From positions 101,644-165,643 of the forward strand of contig NZ_FNES01000010.1 in NCBI RefSeq assembly GCF_900100195.1: a DNA stretch of 64,000 nt. The letters run 5' to 3'. Positions 28,651-37,659 of this stretch are shown in pieces (positions within the stretch are counted from its first letter, which is position 1; each line of letters opens with the position of its first letter). The stretch is from Billgrantia gudaonensis (GTDB taxonomy: Bacteria > Pseudomonadota > Gammaproteobacteria > Pseudomonadales > Halomonadaceae). The notes under the pieces were generated by a model that was given only the letters and a program-made list of their open reading frames with translations, did not search any database and was not told the DNA's origin. Made by a program: the position numbers and the translations under genes.

Positions 28651-29682
28651 TCAGGTGCTTTCGCCCTCCAGGAGGTGAAAGCCCACGTCGTGGCGGCGCC
28701 GGTTCACGCGGCTTCCCGCCAGGCGCTTGATCACCTCTCCGGCTGCGATGCGTCCGATGGTCTCTCGCGGTGACTGGATGGTGGTCAGCCGCGGAGTGAC
28801 GTGCTGCCCCAGCGACAAGCCGTTGAACCCGGCGATGGCGATGTCCCCGGGGACTCGCAGGCCGAGGCGCTGAGCATGGAGCAGCGCTCCCGTGGCTAGG
28901 TCGTCATTGGCGAAGTGGATGGCCTCGGTGTCGGGGTGATCGTTGCGGACCTGGTCCAGGCCCTGGGCGCCCGCTTCCAGACTGCCCAGTCGCTCGAGCT
29001 CGATGAGGGAGGGCTCCAGGCCGGCAGTCTCGAGTACCTTGCAGTGCCCTTCGTAGCGCATGCGGGCGCGATAGTCGTCGGCCATGCGTGCCCCGACGTA
29101 GACGACATGGCGGTAGCCGCGTTCCAGCAGGTGGCTCGCCATGCGACCTCCGGCCGCGTGATGGTCCAGACCCACGTTCAGGTCCACGGCCTCGCCCAGC
29201 TCCATCACTTCCATCACCGGGCGGTCGCAGCCGGCGAGCAGTTCGCGGCATGCCGGGGTGTGCCGCAGTCCTGCGGTCACCAGCGCCGAGCAGGACCAGC
29301 CCAGGAAGGTTCTCACCAACTGGTGCTCGCGCTCGACGTCGTAGTCGGTGTTGCCCAGCAGGATCTGATAGCCGGCCGATTCGAAGGTGGACTGCAGGCC
29401 CTTGATCACCTCGATGAACACGGCGTTGGCCAGTGACGGGACGATGACGGCGATGAATTTCGACCGTGCCGAGGCGAGGCTGCCGGCGACCAGGTTGGGG
29501 ACGTAGCCGAGGTGGTCCATGGCATCGAGGACACGCTGGCGTGTGGCATCGTTGACCCGTTCGGGAGTGTTCAGCGCCCGTGAGGCGGTGATGGGCGAGA
29601 CGCCGGCCAGCTCGGCGACTTCGGCGAGCGTCGGCTGGTCGGAACCGCGCCTCTGGCGTGCCCGGCCGTTCGATTTAGACAT
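28651..29682 (-). CDS. LacI-family transcriptional repressor of tetronate operon
   Basis: A 343-residue LacI/GalR regulator, divergent from the threonate/erythronate operon. The N-terminal helix-turn-helix is PTLAEVAELAGVSPITASRALN, with hinge VPNLVAGSLAS. The periplasmic-binding-protein-like sensor domain runs from about residue 70 (FIAVIVPSLANAVF) to the end. The N-terminal tail SKSNGRARQRRGS is unusually basic. The inducer is probably a threonate or erythronate intermediate, inferred from context. Twin palindromes in the 118-base spacer are its likely operators. Confidence 0.92.
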   Translation of the reverse strand: MSKSNGRARQRRGSDQPTLAEVAELAGVSPITASRALNTPERVNDATRQRVLDAMDHLGYVPNLVAGSLASARSKFIAVIVPSLANAVFIEVIKGLQSTFESAGYQILLGNTDYDVEREHQLVRTFLGWSCSALVTAGLRHTPACRELLAGCDRPVMEVMELGEAVDLNVGLDHHAAGGRMASHLLERGYRHVVYVGARMADDYRARMRYEGHCKVLETAGLEPSLIELERLGSLEAGAQGLDQVRNDHPDTEAIHFANDDLATGALLHAQRLGLRVPGDIAIAGFNGLSLGQHVTPRLTTIQSPRETIGRIAAGEVIKRLAGSRVNRRRHDVGFHLLEGEST

Positions 29683-29737
29683 TGGTCGTACCCTCCATCA
29701 CAACGCTTGCCGTGCCTTCCGTCATCTTCTACAACGA

Positions 29738-29765
29738 TGATAGCGCTATCATGGTAGCGCTACCA
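29738..29765. promoter_or_regulatory. Twin LacI-type operators
   Basis: Two adjoining perfect 14-bp palindromes, TGATAGCGCTATCA (29738-29751) and TGGTAGCGCTACCA (29752-29765), share the LacI/GalR-type core TAGCGCTA with a central CG. They lie 36 bases before the ltnD start and between it and the divergent LacI-family gene. Abutting sites 14 bp apart would place two dimers at about 1.3 helical turns. Confidence 0.85.
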
Positions 29766-29800
29766 GTTATCGTCGACCATTCGCTACAGGAGAGCATCCG

Positions 29801-30736
29801 GTGAGCCATTCGATCGAGAGTCCATGCATCGGAGTGATCGGCCTCGGCGCCATGGGCCAAGGCACGGCATTGGCTCTCCTCGAGCGAGGGCTGAATGTCA
29901 CCGGCTGCGACATCGCCGCCCATGCACGCCAGGCGTTCGAGGTAGAGGGAGGCCGCAGCGTTGCCATGCCCTCGGAGCTCGCAGCGTGCGATGTCGTGGT
30001 GGTGCTGGTGGTCAACGCCGAGCAGGTGGAGGCCGTGCTGTTCGGCGAACGGGGCGTGGCGGCGCAGCTGGCGCCGGGAAGCCTGGTCATCCAGTGTGCC
30101 ACCGTGGCGCCTTCCTATGCTCGAGAGCTCGGGGCGCGCCTCGAGAGCATGGAGCTCGCCATGCTCGATGCCCCGGTGAGCGGAGGAGCGGCCAAGGCGC
30201 GCAACGGTGAGCTCTCGGTGATGGCTTCCGGCACGCCGACGGCCTTCGACCTGGCAGCACCGGTGCTCGATGCCATGGCCGCCACCGTTCATCGGCTGGG
30301 CGAGGCCGCCGGCGTCGGCTCCAGCATGAAACTGGTCAATCAACTGCTGGCCGGCGTGCACATCGCTACCGCCGCCGAGGCCATGGCGCTGGGCATTCGT
30401 CTGGGACTAGACCCGCACAGCGTCTATGAGGTGATCACCCACTCGGCGGGCAACTCCTGGATGTTCGAGAATCGGGTGCCGCACATCCTGAACGGAGACT
30501 ATGCCCCGCTCTCGGCCGTGGACATCTTCGTCAAGGACCTGAATCTGGTGCACGAGACCGGCCGCGAGCTGGCCATGTCCACTCCGGTGGCGGCCAGCGC
30601 CCTGCAGCAGTTCACCGCGGCCAAGGGGGCCGGCTTCGGTCGCCAGGACGACTCGGCGGTGATCAAGGTCTATCAACGGCTGTCGGGCATCGAGCTGCCC
30701 GAGGCCGCCAACGATGCGGGAGGTCCGAAGGCATGA
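29801..30736 (+). CDS. ltnD: L-threonate dehydrogenase
   Basis: NAD-dependent beta-hydroxyacid dehydrogenase of 311 residues oxidising L-threonate to 2-oxo-L-threonate. Rossmann motif GVIGLGAMGQGTALALLERG at the N terminus. Family motif DAPVSGGAAKARNGELSVMASG, and catalytic Lys in GVGSSMKLVNQLLAG. GTG at 29801 with CAGGAG upstream. First gene of a five-gene run whose products match the L-threonate/D-erythronate pathways (LtnD, OtnK, OtnC, OtnI, DenD). It overlaps otnK by four bases. Specificity is assigned from this context. Confidence 0.9.
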   Translation: MSHSIESPCIGVIGLGAMGQGTALALLERGLNVTGCDIAAHARQAFEVEGGRSVAMPSELAACDVVVVLVVNAEQVEAVLFGERGVAAQLAPGSLVIQCATVAPSYARELGARLESMELAMLDAPVSGGAAKARNGELSVMASGTPTAFDLAAPVLDAMAATVHRLGEAAGVGSSMKLVNQLLAGVHIATAAEAMALGIRLGLDPHSVYEVITHSAGNSWMFENRVPHILNGDYAPLSAVDIFVKDLNLVHETGRELAMSTPVAASALQQFTAAKGAGFGRQDDSAVIKVYQRLSGIELPEAANDAGGPKA

Positions 30737-32040
30737 CTCTCGTGCTGGGCGCCATTGCCGACGACTTCACCGGTGCCACCGACCTCGCCAACAACCTGGT
30801 GCGTTCCGGCATGCGCTGCGTGCAGACCATTGGCGTACCCGAGGCTGCTCTCGACCTGGCCGACGTGGATGCCGTGGTGGTGGCGCTGAAGTCGCGCTCC
30901 ACCCCGGCCGAGCAGGCAGTGGCGGATTCGCTGGCAGCGCTCGATTGGCTGCAGGCCCGCGGCGCCAGGCAGTTTTTTTTCAAGTATTGCTCCACCTTCG
31001 ATTCCACTGACGCCGGCAATATCGGCCCGGTGGCCGATGCCTTGCTGGAGCGGCTGGGCGGCACCCAGACGGCGATGGTGCCGGCGTTTCCGGCCAACGG
31101 CCGCACCGTCTACCAGGGGCATCTCTTCGTCGGCGACCGCCTGCTCAACGACAGTGGCATGCAGCACCATCCCCTCAACCCGATGCACGATGCCGATCTG
31201 GTACGCGTGCTGGGCCGCCAGACGCCGCATCCGGTGGGCCTGGCGGCGCGTTCGACGCTGGCGCAAGGCGGCGATGCGGTCCGCCGGCGCCTGGAAGCGC
31301 TCGCCGCCGAAGGCATTCGCCATGTGATCTGCGACACCCTGGACGATACCGACCTTGAGGTGCTGGCCGAGGCCTTGGCCGACTATCCCTTGGTCACCGG
31401 TGGCTCGGGGCTAGGCCAGGCGTTGCCCGGGCAGTACCGCCGACGCGGCTGGCTGGCCGAGATGGACGAGCCGGGAAGCCTGGCACCGGCTTCCGGCGGT
31501 GCCCTGGTGCTCTCGGGCAGTTGCTCGTGGGCCACTCTGGGGCAGGTGGCGCATTTTCTCCAGCGCCATCCCGGGGTTGCCCTCGATCCCCTGGCACTCG
31601 CCGAGGGCGAGAAGCACGTCCGGGCGGTCCTGGCCTTCGCTCGCGAGCATCTCGCCGCGGGTGACCCGGTACTGGTTCATGCCTCCGCCGACCCCGAACG
31701 GGTCAAGGCCGCCCAGGCGGTGCTGGGGGTCGAACGTGCCGGTGCGCTGGTCGAACAGGCCCTGGGGGAACTGGCTCAGTGCCTGGTCGCCGAGGGCGTC
31801 GGGCGCCTGGTGGTCGCCGGCGGCGAGACCTCGGGTGCGGTGGTCTCGGCGCTGGGTATTCGCCAGCTTCGCATCGGCGATCAGATCGACCCCGGCGTGC
31901 CCTGGACTCAGGCTCCGCTGAGCCACCGCGAGGGGCCGCTGTCTCTGGCGCTCAAGTCGGGCAACTTCGGCGGTGAGGATTTCTTCTCGCGCGCATTCAC
32001 GGTTCTGGACGAGCTGACCGGAGAGGAGGGCGCGGCATGA
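30733..32040 (+). CDS. otnK: 3-oxo-tetronate 4-kinase (DUF1537 family)
   Basis: Four-carbon acid sugar kinase of 435 residues, phosphorylating 3-oxo-tetronate at C4 with ATP. The DUF1537 N-terminal domain has LGAIADDFTGATDLANNLV and KYCSTFDSTDAGNIGPV. The C-terminal nucleotide-binding domain has LVLSGSCSWATLGQV, VVAGGETSGAVVSALG and ALKSGNFGGEDFF. It overlaps both neighbours with ATGA junctions. The window holds a second, more distant DUF1537 kinase in the OiaK-like operon. Confidence 0.93.
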   Translation: MTLVLGAIADDFTGATDLANNLVRSGMRCVQTIGVPEAALDLADVDAVVVALKSRSTPAEQAVADSLAALDWLQARGARQFFFKYCSTFDSTDAGNIGPVADALLERLGGTQTAMVPAFPANGRTVYQGHLFVGDRLLNDSGMQHHPLNPMHDADLVRVLGRQTPHPVGLAARSTLAQGGDAVRRRLEALAAEGIRHVICDTLDDTDLEVLAEALADYPLVTGGSGLGQALPGQYRRRGWLAEMDEPGSLAPASGGALVLSGSCSWATLGQVAHFLQRHPGVALDPLALAEGEKHVRAVLAFAREHLAAGDPVLVHASADPERVKAAQAVLGVERAGALVEQALGELAQCLVAEGVGRLVVAGGETSGAVVSALGIRQLRIGDQIDPGVPWTQAPLSHREGPLSLALKSGNFGGEDFFSRAFTVLDELTGEEGAA

Positions 32041-32684
32041 GAGGCCACGACGAGACCCGCTTGCGCGAACGGATCGCCACGTTGGGCCAGTCGCTGTTCG
32101 ACAGGGGACTCACCATGGGCTCCAGCGGCAACATCAGCGTACGCCTGGAGGATGGTGGCTGGCTGATGACGCCCACCAACGCCTGCCTCGGGCGTCTCGA
32201 TCCGTCGCGCATTGCACGTCTCGACCGCGACGGGCGCTGGCAGGGCGGCGACAAGCCCACCAAGGAGCACTTCCTGCACATGGCGATGTATGCCGAGCGG
32301 CCCCGGTCCGAGGCCATCGTGCACCTGCATTCGACCCATTCGGTGGCGGTCTCCTGCTTGCCCGACATCGACCCCTGCGACTGCATTCCGCCGCTCACCG
32401 CCTACTACGTGATGCGGGTCGGCAGGCTGCCGCTGGTGCCTTATCACCTGCCGGGCGATCCGGCGCTGGGGGATGCCGTGCGTGGGCTGGCAGGACGACA
32501 CAGCGCAGTGCTGCTCGCCAACCACGGCCCGGTGGTGGCCGGCAAGAGCCTGGAGGCGGCGGTGTATGCCACCGAGGAGCTGGAGGAGACCGCCAAACTG
32601 TACCTGCTGCTGCACGGTCGCAACCCGCGAGCACTGACCCCCGAACAGGTGGCCGAACTGGAAGCCCGCTTCCCCCGCGACTAG
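32037..32684 (+). CDS. otnC: 3-oxo-tetronate 4-phosphate decarboxylase
   Basis: Class II aldolase/adducin-fold protein of 215 residues that decarboxylates 3-oxo-tetronate 4-phosphate to dihydroxyacetone phosphate. Zinc ligands appear as His pair in VHLHSTHSVAVSC and a distal His in LLANHGPVVAGKSLEAAV. The acidic catalytic residue lies in KPTKEHFLHMAMY. SSGNISVRLEDGGWLMTPT is the family N-terminal signature. It is coupled to otnK by a four-base overlap. Product DHAP enters glycolysis or, via MgsA, methylglyoxal. Confidence 0.92.
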   Translation: MRGHDETRLRERIATLGQSLFDRGLTMGSSGNISVRLEDGGWLMTPTNACLGRLDPSRIARLDRDGRWQGGDKPTKEHFLHMAMYAERPRSEAIVHLHSTHSVAVSCLPDIDPCDCIPPLTAYYVMRVGRLPLVPYHLPGDPALGDAVRGLAGRHSAVLLANHGPVVAGKSLEAAVYATEELEETAKLYLLLHGRNPRALTPEQVAELEARFPRD

Positions 32685-32732
32685 GCCGTTCCCGAAAACT
32701 GACAGTGTCCGCCCATACAGTAGGAACCGACG

Positions 32733-33536
32733 ATGATCCGACTGGCCGCCAACCTCAGCATGCTGTTCACCGAGCATGATTTCCTCGAGCGCTTCGCTGC
32801 GGCCGCCGAGGCCGGTTTTCGCGGCGTGGAGTATCTCTTTCCCTACGCCCATGCCCCGGAGGCACTGCGCACCGCGCTGAAGGAAAGCGGCCTCGAGCAG
32901 GTGCTGTTCAACCTGCCGCCTGGTGACTGGGAGAGCGGCGAGCGTGGGCTGGCCAGCCTGCCGGGGCGCGAAGCGGAGTTTCGCGATTCCGTGGTAGAGG
33001 CGCTGCGCTATGCCGATGTCCTGGGCTGCCCGCGGGTCCATGCCATGGCAGGGTTGCTGCCGCTGGCTGCCGATGACGAAACGCGGGCCGTGCATCACGC
33101 CACCTACGTAGCGAACCTGCGCTTCGCCGCCCGTGAAGCGGCGAAGTGCGGCCGCGAGTTGCTGGTCGAGCCGATCAACACCCGTGACATGCCGGGCTTC
33201 TTCCTCTCGCGCCAGGCACAAGCGATGGCGGTGCTGGAGGAGGTAGGCGAACCCAACCTGCGTCTGCAGTTCGACCTCTACCACTGCCAGGTGATGGAGG
33301 GCGATCTGATCCGGCATCTGGAGCGGCAGTTTTCGGCCATCGGCCACGTGCAGATCGCCGGCGTGCCGGAGCGTCACGAGCCGGATGTCGGCGAAGTACA
33401 TTATCCAGCGCTGTTCGCACGGCTCGAAACGCTCGGCTATGACGGCTGGATCGGTTGCGAATACCGCCCGTTCGGGGCGACTCGTGCCGGTCTCGGCTGG
33501 GGACGGGATCACGGGCTGCGGCCCTCTCAGCAGTAA
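32733..33536 (+). CDS. otnI: 2-oxo-tetronate isomerase
   Basis: TIM-barrel isomerase of the hydroxypyruvate-isomerase (Hyi) family, 267 residues. It interconverts 2-oxo- and 3-oxo-tetronate so that LtnD or DenD products reach OtnK. Metal-binding Glu/Asp/His residues sit in [47 protein letters not shown] and [10 protein letters not shown]. It lies 48 bases after otnC in the same operon. Hydroxypyruvate isomerase is the alternative, but the neighbours favour OtnI. Confidence 0.9.
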   Translation: MIRLAANLSMLFTEHDFLERFAAAAEAGFRGVEYLFPYAHAPEALRTALKESGLEQVLFNLPPGDWESGERGLASLPGREAEFRDSVVEALRYADVLGCPRVHAMAGLLPLAADDETRAVHHATYVANLRFAAREAAKCGRELLVEPINTRDMPGFFLSRQAQAMAVLEEVGEPNLRLQFDLYHCQVMEGDLIRHLERQFSAIGHVQIAGVPERHEPDVGEVHYPALFARLETLGYDGWIGCEYRPFGATRAGLGWGRDHGLRPSQQ

Positions 33537-33570
33537 CCGCCACAAGGACAACCACAGGAAGCACGACACC

Positions 33571-34536
33571 ATGCATATCGCCATCACCGGCGCGGCCGGA
33601 TTTCTCGGCCAGCGCTTGATCCACCGCCTCCTCAAGCGCGGCGAGCTGCGGGGCGAGCCGATCCGCCGGCTGACCCTGATCGACCAGAGCGAGGCCGCCA
33701 CCCCCGAGGCGGCTGGCGTCGAGGTCGTCGCCCAGGCCCGCGACATCACCGCCCCCGGGGCCTTCGACGCCCTGCTCGATGCGCGGCCCGACGTCATCTA
33801 TCACCTGGCCGCGGTGGTGAGTTCCGCCGCCGAGGCGGATCTCGATCTGGGCTTGGCCGTCAACTTCGACGCCACCCGTGCCCTGCTAGAGGGCTGCCGT
33901 GCCCGTGGCCTGGCCGCCACGCGCCTGGTGATGGCGAGCTCAGTAGCGGCCTATGGCGGCGAGTTGCCCGAGATCCTCGATGACATGACCGCCCTGCAGC
34001 CGCAGAACTCCTATGGCACCCAGAAGGCGATGTGCGAACTGCTGATCAACGATTATAGCCGTCGCGGTCTGGTGGACGGCCTGGTGCTGCGCCTGCCGAC
34101 CATCGTGATCCGCCCTGGGCGGCCCAATGCGGCCGCGTCGAGCTTCGCCTCGAGCATTCTGCGCGAACCCCTCAACGGCGAAGAGGCCGTCTGCCCAGTG
34201 CCCACCGAACTCGAACTGTTCGTGATGTCGCCCGAGACGGTGGTCGCGGCGCTGTTGCATGGCGCCGAGGTCGACGGTGAGGCCATCGGTGCGTTCCGCG
34301 CTTTCATGTTGCCGGGCATCACCGTCAGCGTCGCCGAGATGATCGCGACGCTGCGCGAGGTCGCCGGCCCGACGGCCGTGGAGCGTATCCGTCACGATCC
34401 GGACCCGCGCATCCAGGCCATCGTCGGTAGCTGGCCGACCCGTTTCCACACCCGGCGCGCCGAGGCGCTGGGATTTCCGCGCGATACGGATTTCCGCGAG
34501 ATCGTCGAGGCGTTCCGGGTGGCTTCGACGAGCTAG
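33571..34536 (+). CDS. denD: D-erythronate dehydrogenase
   Basis: NAD-dependent SDR-type (extended, epimerase-like) dehydrogenase of 321 residues oxidising D-erythronate. Cofactor loop ITGAAGFLGQRLIHRLL; catalytic Ser/Tyr/Lys triad in VMASSVAAYGG and NSYGTQKAMCELLIN (YxxxK). ATG at 33571 follows CAGGAAG. It closes the tetronate operon, giving a second substrate entry (D-erythronate) beside LtnD. The 163 bases downstream contain the 56-bp repeat that starts the next operon. Confidence 0.92.
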   Translation: MHIAITGAAGFLGQRLIHRLLKRGELRGEPIRRLTLIDQSEAATPEAAGVEVVAQARDITAPGAFDALLDARPDVIYHLAAVVSSAAEADLDLGLAVNFDATRALLEGCRARGLAATRLVMASSVAAYGGELPEILDDMTALQPQNSYGTQKAMCELLINDYSRRGLVDGLVLRLPTIVIRPGRPNAAASSFASSILREPLNGEEAVCPVPTELELFVMSPETVVAALLHGAEVDGEAIGAFRAFMLPGITVSVAEMIATLREVAGPTAVERIRHDPDPRIQAIVGSWPTRFHTRRAEALGFPRDTDFREIVEAFRVASTS

Positions 34537-34579
34537 ATTCTGGCGATGACGCCCCTGACAGCGCCATGTATTGGCACTT

Positions 34580-34635
34580 TGCGACCATGGTCGTATTTGA
34601 CAGAGTCAGGTGATTATCATGTCATTATACCAGTT
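34580..34635 (+). repeat. 56-bp promoter/operator block, copy 1
   Basis: Identical to the reverse complement of 44739-44794. It holds a perfect palindrome CGACCATGGTCG (34582-34593), a consensus -35 TTGACA (34597-34602) with TGTCAT 17 bases on as a possible -10 (34620-34625), and TATACC (34626-34631), the reverse of the NanR-type GGTATA half-site. It points toward dctP. Preservation of all 56 bases with divergent flanks indicates a shared promoter plus regulator sites rather than a coding repeat. Confidence 0.85.
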
Positions 34636-34699
34636 TGCAGTACCCCGACGGCTGCCGCCGTCGGTTTTCACCCAGCCGCAAACCCAAGGGGATACAACA

Positions 34700-35701
34700 A
34701 TGACCAAGCGCTTTGCTCACAACGCCCTGCATGCCGCCATTGCCGGCGTCTCGACCCTGGCCCTGGCCGCCACCAGCCTGGGAGCCCTGGCGGCTCAGTC
34801 GATTACCGTGGGACATACCACATCGGATAGTTCGCACTACTCGGAAGGCATCGATGCCTTCGCGGCCAAGCTCGACGAGCTCAGTGGCGGCGAATTCACC
34901 GTGGAGGAGCACCCTTCCGGCGCCCTGGGCGGTGAACGCGCCATGATCGAGGGGTTGCAGATCGGCACCATCGACGTCGTCGTCACCTCGACCGGCCCGC
35001 TGGGCAACTTCGTCCCGGAAACCTATGTGCTCGACCTGCCGTTCCTGTTCGAGGACTACGACCAGGCTCGCTGCGTGCTGGATGGTGAGATCGGCCAGGA
35101 GCTGCTCGACCGGATGGGCAACCACGATCTGGTGGGGCTGGCCTGGACCGAGAATGGCTTTCGCCACCTGACCAACAGCCAGCGCGACGTGCAGACGCCG
35201 GAGGACGCCGAGGGACTGAAGATCCGTACCATGGAGAACGAGATGCACATGGCGGCCTTCCGCGAGATGGACGTGCATCCCACGCCGATGGCCTTCCCCG
35301 AGCTCTTCACCGCGCTTCAACAGGGCACCGTGGACGGCCAGGAGAACCCCATTTCGGTGATCCTCACCGGCAACCTGTGGGAGGTGCAGGACCGCCTCTC
35401 GCTGACCGGCCACGTCTATTCGCCGGCCATCATGCTGGCTTCTCCGATCATGTGGGATGGCCTGAGCGATGAGGAGAAGGGCTGGTTCACCGAGGCCGCC
35501 CGTGCCGGGGCCGAGGCGACTCGCTCCATGGTTTCGCGGCTCGAGACCGAGGGCGTCGAGGAGCTCAAGGAGAAGGGCATGACGGTGGTCGAGGACATCG
35601 ACAAGTCCCAGTTCCAGGAGGCCGTGGAGCCCTCCTACGAGGTCTTCACCGACGAGTACGGCAGCGAGATGCTGGATCGTATCCGCAACAGCAGCTGCTG
35701 A
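34700..35701 (+). CDS. TRAP transporter substrate-binding protein (DctP family)
   Basis: Periplasmic solute-binding protein, 333 residues with a signal peptide ending at LGALAAQS (about residue 34). DctP motifs are HTTSDSSHYSEGIDAFAAKLDELSGG-type start, GERAMIEGLQIGTID, DLPFLFEDYDQA, LKIRTMENEMHM (Arg that salt-bridges the substrate carboxylate) and GTVDGQENPISVI. The two cysteines (RCVLD and the terminal SSC) may form a disulfide. Ligand is a carboxylate, inferred to be an acid sugar from the operon. Preceded by the 56-bp block; followed by a strong hairpin. Confidence 0.93.
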   Translation: MTKRFAHNALHAAIAGVSTLALAATSLGALAAQSITVGHTTSDSSHYSEGIDAFAAKLDELSGGEFTVEEHPSGALGGERAMIEGLQIGTIDVVVTSTGPLGNFVPETYVLDLPFLFEDYDQARCVLDGEIGQELLDRMGNHDLVGLAWTENGFRHLTNSQRDVQTPEDAEGLKIRTMENEMHMAAFREMDVHPTPMAFPELFTALQQGTVDGQENPISVILTGNLWEVQDRLSLTGHVYSPAIMLASPIMWDGLSDEEKGWFTEAARAGAEATRSMVSRLETEGVEELKEKGMTVVEDIDKSQFQEAVEPSYEVFTDEYGSEMLDRIRNSSC

Positions 35702-35712
35702 TCGGCCCGTTC

Positions 35713-35742
35713 GCCGGCCCCGGTGCGTCTGCCGGGGCCGGC
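35713..35742 (+). terminator. Intercistronic hairpin between dctP and dctQ
   Basis: G+C-only 11-bp stem (35713-35723 with 35732-35742) and an 8-base loop without a U-tract, just 18 bases before the dctQ start. Such hairpins protect upstream mRNA or partly attenuate, giving more binding protein than permease. Confidence 0.7.
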
Positions 35743-35759
35743 CCAGCTAGGTGAACGCC

Positions 35760-36362
35760 ATGGTGGAACTCCTCCTGCGTATCGAGCGCCAGCTATCCCG
35801 GGTGGCCCTGGCCGGGGCCGTGCTGATGCTCGTCGTCTCGGTGACCACGGGCTTCTACCAGGTGCTGACGCGCTTCGTCTTCGATGCGCCTTCGACCTGG
35901 TCCGAGGTGGTAGCTCGCTCGTCGATGATCTGGTGCGTCTTTCTCGCCGCCGCAGCGTGTTTCCGGGGTGGCCACATGATGTCCGTCGAGGTCATCTACA
36001 AGCTGATTCCCGCCCGGCGATTGATCCTGCTCGAGGCGGCGATCGCTCTGGGCTGCCTCATTGCCCTGGCCGTTCTGGTCTACTTCGGCACTGCCATGAC
36101 CTTCCGGGTGCGCAACCAGATGCTCTCGGGGCTGGGGATCTCGATCTCCTGGGTCTATGCGGCGATTCCCATCGGGGCCGGTTTTTCGCTGTTGTCCGTG
36201 GTGGCGCGATTGCTGGCACAGGCGACAGGGCGCGAAGCCGTCGGGCTGGCCGACGTCGAGGCCGAGGCCCCGCCTCGCGAGGCGATGCCACCGGTTACTG
36301 ACGCCGCCACGCTACCGAATGGCGACGATCCCGCTCAACCGACTCGGAGGTCCGGCCAGTGA
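35760..36362 (+). CDS. TRAP transporter small permease (DctQ family)
   Basis: Small TRAP membrane subunit, 200 residues. Four helices: VALAGAVLMLVVSVTTGFYQVLTRF, SSMIWCVFLAAAACFRGGH, LILLEAAIALGCLIALAVLVYF and SISWVYAAIPIGAGFSLLSVV. The ETW/STWSEVVAR segment after helix 1 is typical of DctQ. The last 35 residues form a polar acidic tail. ATG at 35760 is favoured by AGGTGA; a GTG nine bases earlier is possible. The stop overlaps the large-permease start (GTGA). Confidence 0.9.
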   Translation: MVELLLRIERQLSRVALAGAVLMLVVSVTTGFYQVLTRFVFDAPSTWSEVVARSSMIWCVFLAAAACFRGGHMMSVEVIYKLIPARRLILLEAAIALGCLIALAVLVYFGTAMTFRVRNQMLSGLGISISWVYAAIPIGAGFSLLSVVARLLAQATGREAVGLADVEAEAPPREAMPPVTDAATLPNGDDPAQPTRRSGQ

Positions 36363-37633
36363 ATCTCGCTATCGGTCTGTCGCTGATCATCTTCTTCGCT
36401 CTCGGCGTGCCCATCGCCGTTTCCATCCTGCTGGCCTCGATCATCGGCATCGAGTTCTTCTCGCGCTTTCCGCTGCTGATGGTGCCTCAGCAGATGTTCG
36501 TGGGGATCGACAACTTCCCGCTGATGGCGATCCCCTTTTTCATTCTGGCCGGCAACCTGATGGCTGCCGGCGGTATCTCGCAGCGCCTGGTGGACCTGGC
36601 CAAGTCGATCGTCGGCGGGTTGCAGGGGGGGTTGGCGATGACCTGCGTGCTGACCTGCATGCTGTTCGCCGCGGTGTCGGGGTCCAGCGTGGCGACTACC
36701 TTCGCCATCGGCTCGATTCTGATACCGGCCATGGTCAAGCACGACTATCCCAAGCCGCTGGCGGCTTCCATTCAGGCGTCATCGTCCGAACTGGGCGTGC
36801 TGATTCCCCCCTCGATACCGCTGATCCTCTATGGGGTCAGCACCGATACCTCCATCGGCCGGCTGTTCATCGCCGGTATCGGCCCGGGGCTGCTGATCGG
36901 CAGCGCACTGCTGATCTTCCTCTACCTGTTCTGCAAGGTCCGCGGTTACGGCCTGCGCGACAGCGACGAGAGTGTCGCCTTTCCCACAGCCTTCCGACGT
37001 GCCTGGGCGGCGCTGTTGATGCCGGTGGTGGTCATCGGCGGCATCTATGGCGGTGTCTTCACGCCTACCGAGGCGTCGGCGGTGGCGGTGGTCTACGCGC
37101 TGATCGTCGGCGGCCTGGTGTATCGCGAGCTGTCCTGGTCCGAACTGTGGCCGATCCTGCGTCAGAGCGTCATGGCCACCGCCACGGTGATGCTGATCAT
37201 CTCGGCGGCGGCGCTGTTCAGCTTCCTGATCAGCCGCTCCGGGCTGCCGTCTCAGGTGGCCGACTGGGTGAGCCTGGCGTTCGAGAGCCCGATCGCCTTC
37301 CTGCTGGCGGTCAACGTCATGCTGCTGATCATCGGCATGTTCGTCGAGACCTCGGCAGCGATCCTGGTGCTGGCACCGATCTTCACTCCGATCGCCGTGC
37401 AGTACGGCATCGACCCGGTGCATTTCGGGCTGATCGTCGTGGTCAACCTGGCGCTGGGCATGTTCACCCCGCCGCTCGGCGTCAATCTGTTCGCCGCTTG
37501 TGCGGTGGCCAAGCTTTCCATCGATCAACTGATCCCCTGGCTGCTGCGCTTCGTGCTGGTGGTGCTGGCCTGCCTGATGGCGATCACCTACATGCCGTGG
37601 ATCTCGCTGGGGCTGGTCGACCTTCTCTACTGA
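36359..37633 (+). CDS. TRAP transporter large permease (DctM family)
   Basis: Large TRAP subunit of 424 residues with about twelve helices. Conserved pieces include LMAIPFFILAGNLMAAGGIS, FAAVSGSSVATTFAIGSILIP, ELGVLIPPSIPLILYGV, GVFTPTEASAVAVVYAL and NLALGMFTPPLGVNLFAAC. It starts with GTG inside the dctQ stop codon. With dctP and dctQ it completes a sodium-driven importer for the substrate of the downstream enzymes. Confidence 0.94.
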   Translation: MNLAIGLSLIIFFALGVPIAVSILLASIIGIEFFSRFPLLMVPQQMFVGIDNFPLMAIPFFILAGNLMAAGGISQRLVDLAKSIVGGLQGGLAMTCVLTCMLFAAVSGSSVATTFAIGSILIPAMVKHDYPKPLAASIQASSSELGVLIPPSIPLILYGVSTDTSIGRLFIAGIGPGLLIGSALLIFLYLFCKVRGYGLRDSDESVAFPTAFRRAWAALLMPVVVIGGIYGGVFTPTEASAVAVVYALIVGGLVYRELSWSELWPILRQSVMATATVMLIISAAALFSFLISRSGLPSQVADWVSLAFESPIAFLLAVNVMLLIIGMFVETSAAILVLAPIFTPIAVQYGIDPVHFGLIVVVNLALGMFTPPLGVNLFAACAVAKLSIDQLIPWLLRFVLVVLACLMAITYMPWISLGLVDLLY

Positions 37634-37659
37634 CAATGACGAGCATAGGAGTCCTACAC

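Noticed and set aside
31908..33797. Open frame on the minus strand opposite otnC and otnI
   Set aside because: Shadow frame; the plus-strand genes have clear catalytic motifs, coupled starts and ribosome binding sites.
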